A DNA stretch of 15,441 nucleotides from Deltaproteobacteria bacterium (GCA_016203765.1 JACQMB010000026.1:1-15441), one strand, 5' to 3'. Shown: positions 1-7,646, counted from the stretch's first letter. The notes: generated from the letters alone by a model not told the origin. Numbers and translations are program-made.

Positions 1-278
1 ATCATGTTCTTCACGTAATCCGCGTGCCCAGGACAATCCACGTGCGCGTAGTGCCGCTTCTCGCTCTCATACTCCACGTGCGACGTCGCGATCGTGATCC
101 CACGCTCCTTCTCCTCCGGCGCCTTGTCGATCTGATCGAACGGAATAAACGTCGCCAGCTTCTTCGTCGCCAAATGCTTCGTGATCGCCGCCGTTAACGT
201 CGTCTTCCCGTGGTCCACGTGACCGATCGTCCCCACGTTCGCGTGCGGCTTCTTCCGCTCAAATTTTTCCTTGGCCAT
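1..278 (-). CDS. tuf: Elongation factor Tu, N-terminal part (second tuf copy, cut by window edge)
   Basis: EF-Tu is the cytosolic GTPase that delivers aminoacyl-tRNA to the ribosomal A site. Only the first 92 residues plus two bases lie in the window. The GTPase motifs are visible: P-loop GHVDHGKT at residues 19-26, switch I RGITI at 59-63, and DCPGH at 81-85, whose His85 is the catalytic histidine. The start is ATG at 278, preceded by a strong AAGGAGG ribosome binding site 5 nt upstream of the ATG. It lies 25 nt downstream of fusA, so it is the last visible gene of the str operon (rpsL-rpsG-fusA-tuf). A separate EF-Tu C-terminus lies at the opposite end of the window, so the genome appears to carry two tuf genes. 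The two fragments cover different parts of the protein, so the copies cannot be compared here. Confidence 0.97.
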   Translation of the reverse strand, partial: MAKEKFERKKPHANVGTIGHVDHGKTTLTAAITKHLATKKLATFIPFDQIDKAPEEKERGITIATSHVEYESEKRHYAHVDCPGHADYVKNM

Positions 279-303
279 AACTTCCTCCTTTTGTTACGTG
301 CTC

Positions 304-2391
304 TTATCCTCCCTGCGCCTTCTTAATGACTTCTTCCGCCACACTCCGCGGAGCGGGATCGTAATGCGAAAATTGCATCGTATAAGTTGCCCGTCCCTGC
401 GTCATGCTTCTTAAATCGGTCGCATAACCGAACATACTCGCCAACGGCACCATTGCCCCGATAACTTGGGAACCGGCACGAACTTCCGAACGGGAAATGC
501 GCCCCCGCCTGGCGTTCAAATCACCGGTCACCGCCCCCAAAAAATCGTCGGGGGAAACCACCTCCACCGACATGATCGGCTCCAACAGGGTGACCCCCGC
601 CTTTTTGACCCCGTCTTTGAGGGCCATGGAGGCGGCAATCTTAAAGGCCATCTCCGACGAGTCGACCTCATGATAGGAACCGTCAAACACAACGGCCTTC
701 ATGTCGATGACCGGAAAGCCGGCCAGCACCCCCCGTTCCATCGCCTCGACAATTCCCTTTTGCACCGCCGGGACATATTCTTTGGGGATGGATCCTCCCA
801 CAATCTTGTTTGCAAACTCAAATCCCTTGCCGCGCTCCAGCGGTTCCAGGCGGATCCAAACGTGACCATACTGGCCGCGACCGCCCGTTTGCCGAATGTA
901 TTTGCCTTCGACCTCGGCCTTTCTCGTGATGGTTTCTTTATAGGCCACCTGGGGCTTTCCCACATTGGCGGCTACTTTGAATTCGCGCAACAAACGATCG
1001 ACGATAATTTCGAGGTGGAGCTCTCCCATCCCCGATAAAACGGTTTGACCCGTCTCATGATCGACCCGAACTTGAAACGAGGGGTCCTCCACCGCCAGTT
1101 TTTGGAGTGATTCTCCCAATTTCTCCTCGTCGGCCTTCGACTTCGGCTCAACGGCCACCGAGATGACCGGATCGGGAAAATCCATCCTTTCGAGAAGAAT
1201 AGGATTTTTTTCATCCGAAAGGGTATCGCCCGTGGTGGTTGACTTCAACCCCACGGCGGCGGCAATATCCCCGGCGGCCGCGGTCTTGATTTCTTCCCGT
1301 TTATTGGCATGCATTCGAAGCAGGCGGCCGATACGCTCTTTTCTCCCCTTGGTGGCGTTTAAAACATAGGAACCGGCGTTCAGCGTTCCCGAATAGACGC
1401 GGAAAAAAGTCAACTGTCCCACATAGGGGTCGGTCATAATCTTGAAAGCCAACGCGGAAAAAGGGCCGTCGGCTTTTGGCTCGCGCGTCAATTTTTTTTC
1501 ATGATCGTCGGGCAAGACTCCTTCGACCGGGGGGAGGTCGACCGGGGAGGGGAGGTAATCAACCACGGCATCGAGCAAGGACTGTACCCCCTTGTTTTTG
1601 AAGGCCGCCCCGCAGAAGACCGGGGTAATCCGCATGGCCAGCGTGGCTTTGCGGGCCGCCGCCTTGAATTCAGCCTCGGAGATCTCGTGGTCCTCCAGAT
1701 ATTTATGGAGGAGGGCATCGTCCCCTTCGACCACCGCTTCAATCATTTGTTTCCGATAGTCTTCGGCCTCCTCCTTCATCTCCGCTGGAATCTCTCCCTC
1801 AATGATCGTTGTCCCATGGGTTACCTCGTCAAAACGGATGGCCTTGAGGGAAAAGAGATCAATCACTCCTTCAAATCCATCTTCCTTGCCGATGGGAAGC
1901 TGAAAACAGATCGCATTGGCCTTCAATCGATCCTTCATCATCTGCACGCACCGGAAGAAATCGGTCCCCACGCGGTCCATTTTGTTGATAAAGGCGATCT
2001 TGGGCACTTTATAACGGTTGGCTTGGCGCCAGACGGTCTCCGACTGGGGTTCCACGCCGGCCACCGAATCAAAAATACCGACCGCCCCGTCCAGGACCCG
2101 CAGGGAGCGTTCCACTTCGATCGTAAAATCGACGTGGCCCGGCGTATCGATGATGTTGATCCGTTTGTCTTTCCAAAAACAGGTGGTCGCCGCCGAGGTG
2201 ATGGTAATCCCCCGCTCCTGCTCCTGCTCCATCCAGTCCATCACGGCGGTCCCTTCGTGCACCTCGCCCAACTTGTAAGTAATCCCGGTGTAAAACAGGA
2301 TCCGCTCGGTGCAGGTGGTCTTACCCGCATCGATATGGGCAATGATCCCGATATTCCTTGTGTTAGCCAGATTTTGAACGTCTTTAGTCAT
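304..2391 (-). CDS. fusA: Elongation factor G (EF-G), ribosomal translocase
   Basis: EF-G is the GTPase that drives tRNA-mRNA translocation and, with RRF, ribosome recycling. The protein has 695 residues, normal for bacterial EF-G. GTPase motifs are intact: AHIDAGKT at 18-25, RGITI at 60-64, DTPGH at 82-86, NKMD at 136-139, and GAAFKNKG near 261-268. Domain II, and the domain III-V part with the GGRGQYGHV stretch typical of domain IV, follow in order. It reads as a conventional full-length EF-G with no sign of FusB- or tet-type ribosome protection. The start is ATG at 2391, 21 nt after rpsG. Only a weak GAAAA/GCTC-rich stretch lies upstream and no GGAGG is present, so initiation is probably coupled to rpsG translation. 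Confidence 0.98.
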   Translation of the reverse strand: MTKDVQNLANTRNIGIIAHIDAGKTTCTERILFYTGITYKLGEVHEGTAVMDWMEQEQERGITITSAATTCFWKDKRINIIDTPGHVDFTIEVERSLRVLDGAVGIFDSVAGVEPQSETVWRQANRYKVPKIAFINKMDRVGTDFFRCVQMMKDRLKANAICFQLPIGKEDGFEGVIDLFSLKAIRFDEVTHGTTIIEGEIPAEMKEEAEDYRKQMIEAVVEGDDALLHKYLEDHEISEAEFKAAARKATLAMRITPVFCGAAFKNKGVQSLLDAVVDYLPSPVDLPPVEGVLPDDHEKKLTREPKADGPFSALAFKIMTDPYVGQLTFFRVYSGTLNAGSYVLNATKGRKERIGRLLRMHANKREEIKTAAAGDIAAAVGLKSTTTGDTLSDEKNPILLERMDFPDPVISVAVEPKSKADEEKLGESLQKLAVEDPSFQVRVDHETGQTVLSGMGELHLEIIVDRLLREFKVAANVGKPQVAYKETITRKAEVEGKYIRQTGGRGQYGHVWIRLEPLERGKGFEFANKIVGGSIPKEYVPAVQKGIVEAMERGVLAGFPVIDMKAVVFDGSYHEVDSSEMAFKIAASMALKDGVKKAGVTLLEPIMSVEVVSPDDFLGAVTGDLNARRGRISRSEVRAGSQVIGAMVPLASMFGYATDLRSMTQGRATYTMQFSHYDPAPRSVAEEVIKKAQGG

Positions 2392-2412
2392 ATTTTCAAA
2401 GAGCGAAAAAAT

Positions 2413-2886
2413 TTACCAACGATAGTGCGCAAAGGCTCTATTCGCCTCGGCCATCCTATGTGTCTCTTCTTTTTTGCGAACCGCACCCCCCTTGTTTTCG
2501 AAGGCCTCCAAAATCTCCATGGCCAGCCGTCCCGCCATGGTCTTTTCACCTCGGGAACGGGAGGCCTCGATCAGCCAGCGCAAGCCGAGAGAGAGCCTCC
2601 GGTCCGTTCGCACCTCCATCGGAACCTGGTAGTTGGCCCCCCCCACCCGGCGAGAACGGACCTCCATCTGCGGCTTGATATTTTCCAGCGCCTTTTTAAA
2701 AACAGCCAAAGGCTCTTCCCCCTTTTTTTCTTTCACCTTGTCGAAGGCCTGATACACAATCTTCTCAGCCACCCCCCCTTTGCCACACCACATCAAACGT
2801 CCAATGAGCCTGCTGACCATCGTATCGCCATACTTGAGATCGGCATCCACCTTCCGCGAAAAAGATTTTCGTTTTTTTCTCGGCAT
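2413..2886 (-). CDS. rpsG: 30S ribosomal protein S7
   Basis: S7 is the primary assembly protein of the 3' major domain of 16S rRNA and contacts the E-site tRNA. At 157 residues it matches the family length. The basic N-terminus MPRKKRK, the MVSRLIGRLMWCGK helix, the VRSRRVGGANYQVPMEV beta-hairpin (residues about 76-92) and the C-terminal HRMAEANRAFAHYRW are all characteristic. ATG at 2886 follows the rpsL stop by only 3 nt and has no recognisable Shine-Dalgarno, so S7 is likely translated by coupling to S12. In E. coli S7 autoregulates the str operon through an rpsL-rpsG intercistronic structure. Here the 3-nt gap leaves no room for such an intercistronic element, so any S7 feedback must use another site. 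Confidence 0.98.
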   Translation of the reverse strand: MPRKKRKSFSRKVDADLKYGDTMVSRLIGRLMWCGKGGVAEKIVYQAFDKVKEKKGEEPLAVFKKALENIKPQMEVRSRRVGGANYQVPMEVRTDRRLSLGLRWLIEASRSRGEKTMAGRLAMEILEAFENKGGAVRKKEETHRMAEANRAFAHYRW

Positions 2887-2889
2887 AAA

Positions 2890-3261
2890 CTATTTGGGTT
2901 TTTTGGCGCCGTATTTCGAACGCCCCCGCCGCCTCTTCTCCACCCCCAACGTATCCATCACCCCGCGCAAAATATGATAACGAACACCGGGCAAATCCTT
3001 GACACGCCCGCCCCGAATCAGAACCACCGAGTGCTCCTGCAAATTGTGCCCCTCGCCGGGAATGTAGGCGGTGACTTCGTAGGAGTTGCTCAAGCGCACC
3101 CGGGCCACTTTGCGCAATGCGGAATTCGGTTTCTTCGGCGTGGCGGTATACACGCGGATGCAGACGCCCCGTTTTTGCGGACAGCGCTGCAGGGCGGGAG
3201 ATTTGGTTTTCACCACAATCTTTTTTCGCCCCAGGCGAACCAATTGATTAATCGTCGGCAT
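2890..3261 (-). CDS. rpsL: 30S ribosomal protein S12
   Basis: S12 sits at the decoding centre and controls fidelity. The protein has 123 residues. The signature TPKKPNSALRK (residues 41-51) and the GGRVKDLPGVRYH loop are intact. Lys43 and Lys88, the positions whose change gives streptomycin resistance, are wild type, and Asp89 (modified in many bacteria) is present. ATG at 3261 is the only possible start: the heptamer array upstream puts TAG in every frame and there is no in-frame upstream initiator. No local Shine-Dalgarno exists; the nearest GGAGG (3308-3312) is about 46 nt upstream, beyond the repeat array. It is first gene of the str operon, with two candidate promoters in the gap after rpoC. 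Confidence 0.98.
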   Translation of the reverse strand: MPTINQLVRLGRKKIVVKTKSPALQRCPQKRGVCIRVYTATPKKPNSALRKVARVRLSNSYEVTAYIPGEGHNLQEHSVVLIRGGRVKDLPGVRYHILRGVMDTLGVEKRRRGRSKYGAKKPK

Positions 3262-3265
3262 AGAA

Positions 3266-3302
3266 CCACGGACTACGGACTACGGACTACGGACTACGGA
3301 CT
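3266..3302 (+). repeat. Heptanucleotide tandem array (GACTACG)n abutting the rpsL start
   Basis: Four perfect copies of GACTACG (3271-3298) are flanked by a partial unit CCACG (3266-3270) and a partial unit GACT (3299-3302). The period is exactly 7. On the coding strand the array reads as repeated GTCCGTA and ends 4 nt before the rpsL ATG, in the place where a ribosome binding site would be expected. The unit fits the consensus GACYRYG shared with the arrays at 3328-3361 and 11784-11818. It resembles the heptameric short tandemly repeated sequences (STRR) known from cyanobacteria in style, not in sequence; no function can be assigned. Confidence 0.93.
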
Positions 3303-3335
3303 GATTTCCTCCAACAAATTGAAAAACCAGTCCGT
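3296..3335 (-). promoter_or_regulatory. Predicted rpsL leader hairpin carrying the displaced Shine-Dalgarno in its loop
   Basis: The 8-base arms 3296-3303 and 3328-3335 are perfectly complementary (ACGGACTG/CAGTCCGT). They enclose a 24-nt loop (3304-3327) whose coding-strand sequence contains TTGGAGGAAAT. Because both arms are heptamer arrays in register, pairing can extend outward past a single mismatch by six more pairs (one G-U) and then imperfectly toward the start codon. The GGAGG has no start codon at a usable distance downstream of it, so its only candidate client is rpsL, 46 nt away. The structure is read by eye, not calculated. Confidence 0.55.
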
Positions 3336-3361
3336 GGTCCGCGGTCTGTGGACCGCGGTCC
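3328..3361 (-). repeat. Degenerate, inverted heptanucleotide array upstream of rpsL
   Basis: Read on the minus strand this is a series of 7-mers: GACCGCG, GTCCACA, GACCGCG, GACCACG, then partial GACTG. Most units fit the same GACYRYG consensus as the array at 3266-3302, but in the opposite orientation, so the two arrays form an inverted pair around a 24-nt centre. Within the array, 3336-3346 and 3351-3361 also form their own hairpin: 8 bp, one mismatch, 2 bp, and a 4-nt loop. On the coding strand the T-run precedes rather than follows this hairpin, so it is not an intrinsic terminator for the operon. Confidence 0.8.
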
Positions 3362-3369
3362 AAAAAAAC

Positions 3370-3397
3370 ATTTTAATTACGAAGGCTTAGCGGCCAA
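3370..3397 (-). promoter_or_regulatory. Candidate sigma70-type promoter P2 for the str operon
   Basis: On the minus strand, TTGGCC (-35, 3397-3392; 4 of 6 consensus bases) is followed after 16 nt by TAAAAT (-10, 3375-3370; 5 of 6). Transcription would begin near 3363, immediately before the inverted heptamer element, giving a leader of about 100 nt that consists almost wholly of that element. This is motif matching only. Confidence 0.4.
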
Positions 3398-3407
3398 TCC
3401 GCCAGCC
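3384..3407 (-). other. Small stem-loop in the rpoC-rpsL gap
   Basis: GGCT/AGCC and GCGG/CCGC form two stacked 4-bp helices separated by a small internal loop, with a 5-nt apical loop. It would lie in the str leader if transcription starts at the upstream candidate promoter P1, and it overlaps the -35 element of P2. The helices are short and it may be chance. Confidence 0.25.
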
Positions 3408-3424
3408 CCTGCAAAAGTGGTGGG

Positions 3425-3453
3425 AAACTAACAAATAGGAAAAACCGCGTCAA
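3425..3453 (-). promoter_or_regulatory. Candidate sigma70-type promoter P1 for the str operon
   Basis: On the minus strand, TTGACG (-35, 3453-3448; 5 of 6 consensus bases) is followed after exactly 17 nt by TAGTTT (3430-3425; 3 of 6). The latter is preceded by TGT, which gives an extended -10 (TGnTAGTTT). A start near 3418 would give a leader of about 157 nt. It sits 79-107 nt past the rpoC stop, a sensible place for an internal promoter between the beta and str operons. Confidence 0.4.
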
Positions 3454-3470
3454 GCCCTATAAAAGGGCTT
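3452..3470 (-). terminator. Weak terminator-like stem-loop after rpoC
   Basis: A perfect 6-bp stem, AAGCCC/GGGCTT, encloses a 7-nt A/T-rich loop 62 nt after the rpoC stop. The run of five T residues comes only after GACGCGG, so it is not a canonical intrinsic terminator. Its 3' arm overlaps the -35 of candidate promoter P1 by two bases. It might cause partial termination or RNA processing between the beta and str operons. Confidence 0.25.
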
Positions 3471-3475
3471 TAAAC

Positions 3476-3500
3476 CTAATTTGTATTCACCACCTCCCTT
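3476..3500 (-). other. Orphan Shine-Dalgarno-like sequence after rpoC
   Basis: AAGGGAGGTGGTGAA (3500-3486) closely resembles the full anti-SD complement, 31 nt after the rpoC stop. The only reading frame it could serve is GTG plus three codons ending in TAG at 3476, with a spacing too short for normal initiation. It may be a relic of a lost gene or chance. Confidence 0.3.
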
Positions 3501-3531
3501 ACTTCAAATTCCTTAAAGTAAAACCTTCAAA

Positions 3532-6500
3532 CTACCCTGCAATAATGCTCTGGGAAAAATCAATTTCCCCCTCCGCCACATACCCCTCGGGGTTGACTAC
3601 TTCTTCCACCTCGAGTTGCAACGCCCGATATTCTTTCAAACCGGTTCCCGCGGGGATTGGACGCCCCATAATGACGTTCTCCTTGAGGCCCTTTAAAGTA
3701 TCGATTCGCCCGGAAACGGCGGCTTCCGTCAAGACCTTGGTGGTCTCCTGGAACGAGGCGGCCGAGACAAAACTGTCGGTCGAGAGGGAGGCCTTGGTAA
3801 TGCCCAACAACATCGGCTGGGCCACAGCCGGATTCTTGCCCTTCGAACGAAGCTCTTCGTTCTTGCTCTCAAACAAGTTTTTTTCGACCTGATCATCGGC
3901 CAACCACTCGCTATCCCCCGGATCGACGATCCGGATACGGCGCAACATCTGGCGCACGATCGTTTCAATATGTTTGTCGTTAATCTTGACCCCTTGCAGG
4001 CGATAAACCTCCTGGGTTTCATCCACCAGATATTTGGCCAAGGCCTTCTCTCCCAGAACGCTCAGGATATCATGCGGGTTGCTGGAGCCGTCCATCAAGG
4101 CCTCTCCGGCCCGGACAAAATCCCCTTCATGGACCGAGATGTGTTTGCCGCGCGGGATGAGATATTCTTTCGGCTCGCCGACTTCCGGGGTGACCATGAC
4201 CTTTCGTTTTCCCTTGGTATCCTTGCCGAAAGAGACCGTCCCGTCGATTTCACTGATGATGGCATATTCCTTCGGTTTTCTGGCCTCAAAAAGTTCGGCG
4301 ACGCGGGGAAGACCGCCGGTAATATCCTTGGTCTTCGTCGTCTCGCGCGGCATTTTGGCGACCACATCCCCGGCCTGCACCTCCTGGCCGTTGGGGACAA
4401 CGATCAGAGCGCCCACCGGCAGGAGGTAGTGGGTGTCTTTGCTGCCGTTTCCGTTTTTGACCAGGATTCTCGGTTTGGTGCTGGCCCGTTTGGAGGCGGC
4501 CACCATTTTGGTGACCAGCCCCGTGACCTCATCGACCTGTTCCCGCATCGAATCCCCCTCGGCGAGATCTTCGTAATGAACCGTGCCGGCGACCTCCGTT
4601 AAAATCGGCGTGGCATAGGGATCCCATTCGGCCAGAAGCGCCCCCGGCTGCACCTTGTCGCCTTCTTTAATTTTTAAGATGGCCCCGTAAAGCAGACGAT
4701 GGCGCTCCCGTTCGCGTCCCTCGTCATCGGCAATGGCAATTTCGGCATTTCGGTTCATCACCGTATGCCGCCCGGATTTATTGAGAACCATTTTCTCATT
4801 ATGAAATCTCACTGTCCCGGCATGACGGCATTCCAAAGTGGATTGCTCCACGCGGCGGGAGGCGGTCCCTCCGATATGGAAGGTCCGCATGGTCAACTGC
4901 GTCCCCGGCTCGCCGATGGCTTGCGCGGCAATCACACCGATGGCCTCGCCGATGGAAACCAGTTCGCCGCGGGCCAGGTCCCGTCCGTAGCAAAGGACAC
5001 AGACACCCCGCTCGGCCTTGCAAGTCAGCACCGAGCGGATCTTGATCCGCTCGACCCCGGCCTCATCCAGTTTTTGCACCCCCTCTTCGGTCACCTCGCA
5101 ACCTCCCACAATCAAAACCTCCCCGCTATAAGGATCCTGCACATCTTCCAAAACCACACGTCCCAAAATTCGGTCGCCCAGACCTTCGATCACCTCTCCC
5201 CCTTCGACCAAGGCCTCCATCTCGATCCCATCCAGGGTGCCGCAGTCTTCCACGGTAATAACCGTATCCTGGGCCACATCGACCAGACGGCGGGTGAGGT
5301 AACCGGAGTTGGCGGTTTTCAAAGCCGTATCGGCCAATCCTTTGCGTGCCCCGTGGGTGGAGACAAAGTATTGCAGCACATTGAGACCTTCCCGAAAGTT
5401 GGCCGTAATGGGCGTTTCAATAATTTCGCCGGAGGGTTTGGCCATCAGCCCCCGCATCCCGGCCAGCTGGCGCATTTGCTGGGCGGAACCGCGGGCCCCC
5501 GAGTCGGCCATGATATAGATCGGGTTAAAACTGTGCGGGTCGCCCCCTTTTTCCAGCCCTTCCATCATCTTCTTGGCCACCACCTCCGTCGTCTGCGCCC
5601 AGATGTCCACCACCTTGTTGTATTTTTCACCGGCGGTAATCAGACCTTCGGCATACTGCTCTTCGACCTCACGAACCTCTTGATACGCCTGCTCGATCAA
5701 TTCCGCTTTGGCTTCCGGGATCACCATATCATCGATGCCGATGGAGATGCCGGCCTTGGTGGAGTGGTAAAAACCGAGGGTCCGCAAACGGTCGGCCAGA
5801 AGGACCGTCTCCTTGTCCCGGCACAGGCGGTAACATTGATCGATCAGCTCCCCGATCGCTTTTTTATCCATCACCCGGTTAACCATCTCAAAGGGGATTT
5901 TTTTTGGAACAATTTCATAAAGGAGGATTCGCCCGGCGGTCGTCTCCACCCGTTTTCCGTCGAGGCGGCAGGTAATTTTGGCCTGCAGGTCGAGACAGCC
6001 GGCGTCATGGGCCACCTGAACCTCTTCCAAAGAGGCATAGATTTTTCCCTCTCCCCTGGCGCCCGTGTTTTCTCGCGTCATATAGTAGAGTCCCAAGACC
6101 ATATCCTGGGTCGGGACAATGATCGGTTTCCCGCTGGCCGGCGACAAAATGTTGTTGGTCGACATCATCAAGGTCCGGGCCTCCGTCTGGGCCTCGATCG
6201 ACAGGGGGACGTGAACGGCCATCTGGTCGCCGTCAAAGTCGGCGTTAAAGGCGGTGCAAACCAGGGGATGCAACTGGATGGCGCGCCCCTCCGTGAGAAC
6301 CGGCTCAAAGGCCTGAACGCCGAGCCGGTGCAGCGTGGGGGCCCGGTTGAGCAGGACCGGGTGTTCCTTGATGACCTCCGCCAGACAATCCCAAACTTCA
6401 GGGACCTCGGTCTCCACCAGGCGTTTGGCGCTCTTGATCGTGGTGGCCAACCCTTTTTCCTCCAGACGGTTATAAATGAAAGGCTTGAACATCTCGATAG

Positions 6501-7617
6501 CCATCTCCTTGGGCAGGCCGCATTGATGGAGCTTGAGTTCCGGCCCCACCACAATCACGGAGCGGCCGGAATAATCAACCCGCTTGCCCAAAAGATTTTG
6601 CCGGAAACGTCCCTGTTTTCCCTTCAACATGTCGGAGAGAGAGCGCAAGGGGCGGCGGTTGGAACCGACAAAGGGTTTTGACCTTCGGCCGTTGTCAAAC
6701 AAGGCGTCGACGGCCTCCTGGAGCATCCTTTTCTCATTGCGAATAATAATATCTGGGGCGGAGAGCTCCATCAGCCTTTTCAAACGGTTGTTTCGGTTGA
6801 TGACCCGCCGGTAGAGATCATTGAGATCGGAGGTGGCAAAACGACCCCCATCGAGGGGAACCAACGGCCGCAGGTCGGGCGGCAACACGGGGACGATCTC
6901 GAGCATCATCCATTCCGGGCGGTTCCCCGAATTGCGAAACTGCTCCACCAATTTAAAACGTTTGGCCAGCTTCTTGTGGGTCGCGACCGACTTGGTCTTC
7001 TTGATATCCTTGCGCAGTTGTTTGGAAAGGGCATCCAAATCGATTTTCTTGAGCAAGGCGCGGATCACCTCTCCCCCTATCCCCACCTGAAATTTCGGGC
7101 CGAATTCGACCAGCGACTTTTGATATTTTTCCTCGGTTAAAGTTTCCCCCTCGGCAAGACCCGTATCGCCCGGGTCGACCACGATATACGCCTCACAATA
7201 GAGAATCCGTTCCAAATCTTTCAGGGTAATGTCCAGCATCAGGCCGATGCGCGAAGGGAGGGAGCGCAAAAACCAGATGTGGGCCACCGGCGTGGCCAGC
7301 GTGACGTGCCCCATCCGTTCGCGGCGGACTTTCGATTGAATCACCTCCACCCCGCACTTTTCACAAACAATGCCCCGGTGCTTCATCCGTTTGTATTTGC
7401 CGCAGTTGCATTCATAATCCTTGATGGGCCCGAAAATTTTGGCGCAAAACAATCCGTCCCGTTCCGGTTTGAAAGTGCGGTAATTAATCGTTTCCGGCTT
7501 CTTGACCTCCCCATGCGACCAGCCCTTGATCGTCTCCGGCGAGGCCATCTTGATCTGAATGCCGTCAAAGCTCTCCGGATTTTTCGGTTTTTCAAAGAAA
7601 GTATAAATATCAACCAT
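3532..7617 (-). CDS. rpoC: DNA-directed RNA polymerase subunit beta'
   Basis: The beta' subunit contributes the catalytic magnesium site and much of the DNA clamp of RNA polymerase. At 1361 residues it is slightly shorter than the E. coli protein (1407). The N-terminal zinc cysteines are C70, C72, C85 and C88. The catalytic NADFDGD is at 458-464 with Asp460, Asp462 and Asp464. The second zinc site is C792, C866, C873 and C876. The trigger-loop sequence TMRTFHIGG ends near 917 and resumes at TGGLPRVAELFEAR (from 1100). The roughly 180 residues between them correspond to the SI3-type insertion of Gram-negative beta' subunits, which supports a proteobacterial-like host. ATG at 7617 has AGGAG about 6 nt upstream. 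The gene follows rpoB by 29 nt and is clearly co-transcribed with it. Confidence 0.99.
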   Translation of the reverse strand: MVDIYTFFEKPKNPESFDGIQIKMASPETIKGWSHGEVKKPETINYRTFKPERDGLFCAKIFGPIKDYECNCGKYKRMKHRGIVCEKCGVEVIQSKVRRERMGHVTLATPVAHIWFLRSLPSRIGLMLDITLKDLERILYCEAYIVVDPGDTGLAEGETLTEEKYQKSLVEFGPKFQVGIGGEVIRALLKKIDLDALSKQLRKDIKKTKSVATHKKLAKRFKLVEQFRNSGNRPEWMMLEIVPVLPPDLRPLVPLDGGRFATSDLNDLYRRVINRNNRLKRLMELSAPDIIIRNEKRMLQEAVDALFDNGRRSKPFVGSNRRPLRSLSDMLKGKQGRFRQNLLGKRVDYSGRSVIVVGPELKLHQCGLPKEMAIEMFKPFIYNRLEEKGLATTIKSAKRLVETEVPEVWDCLAEVIKEHPVLLNRAPTLHRLGVQAFEPVLTEGRAIQLHPLVCTAFNADFDGDQMAVHVPLSIEAQTEARTLMMSTNNILSPASGKPIIVPTQDMVLGLYYMTRENTGARGEGKIYASLEEVQVAHDAGCLDLQAKITCRLDGKRVETTAGRILLYEIVPKKIPFEMVNRVMDKKAIGELIDQCYRLCRDKETVLLADRLRTLGFYHSTKAGISIGIDDMVIPEAKAELIEQAYQEVREVEEQYAEGLITAGEKYNKVVDIWAQTTEVVAKKMMEGLEKGGDPHSFNPIYIMADSGARGSAQQMRQLAGMRGLMAKPSGEIIETPITANFREGLNVLQYFVSTHGARKGLADTALKTANSGYLTRRLVDVAQDTVITVEDCGTLDGIEMEALVEGGEVIEGLGDRILGRVVLEDVQDPYSGEVLIVGGCEVTEEGVQKLDEAGVERIKIRSVLTCKAERGVCVLCYGRDLARGELVSIGEAIGVIAAQAIGEPGTQLTMRTFHIGGTASRRVEQSTLECRHAGTVRFHNEKMVLNKSGRHTVMNRNAEIAIADDEGRERERHRLLYGAILKIKEGDKVQPGALLAEWDPYATPILTEVAGTVHYEDLAEGDSMREQVDEVTGLVTKMVAASKRASTKPRILVKNGNGSKDTHYLLPVGALIVVPNGQEVQAGDVVAKMPRETTKTKDITGGLPRVAELFEARKPKEYAIISEIDGTVSFGKDTKGKRKVMVTPEVGEPKEYLIPRGKHISVHEGDFVRAGEALMDGSSNPHDILSVLGEKALAKYLVDETQEVYRLQGVKINDKHIETIVRQMLRRIRIVDPGDSEWLADDQVEKNLFESKNEELRSKGKNPAVAQPMLLGITKASLSTDSFVSAASFQETTKVLTEAAVSGRIDTLKGLKENVIMGRPIPAGTGLKEYRALQLEVEEVVNPEGYVAEGEIDFSQSIIAG

Positions 7618-7646
7618 GTTTTCTCCTGTTCGTACGAGTTACTTTG

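Noticed and set aside
3266..3361. CRISPR array or insertion-sequence terminal repeats
   Set aside because: The units are 7 bp with no spacers, there are no cas genes, no transposase and no target-site duplication around the inverted pair.
3336..3368. Hairpin next to an A/T run as an intrinsic terminator
   Set aside because: On the coding strand the T-run comes before the hairpin, and on the plus strand the hairpin is followed by A residues; neither gives a terminator.
1501..3390. A 629-codon open frame on the plus strand, antisense to fusA, rpsG and rpsL
   Set aside because: It spans three unmistakable genes and the heptamer array. Its composition (many His, Gly, Pro, Arg and Phe) is what the complement of biased coding sequence gives, and no domain is recognisable.
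4699..6681. A 660-codon open frame antisense to rpoC
   Set aside because: It is a mirror of the rpoC codon pattern, with no recognisable motif and no start context. rpoC on the other strand is certain.
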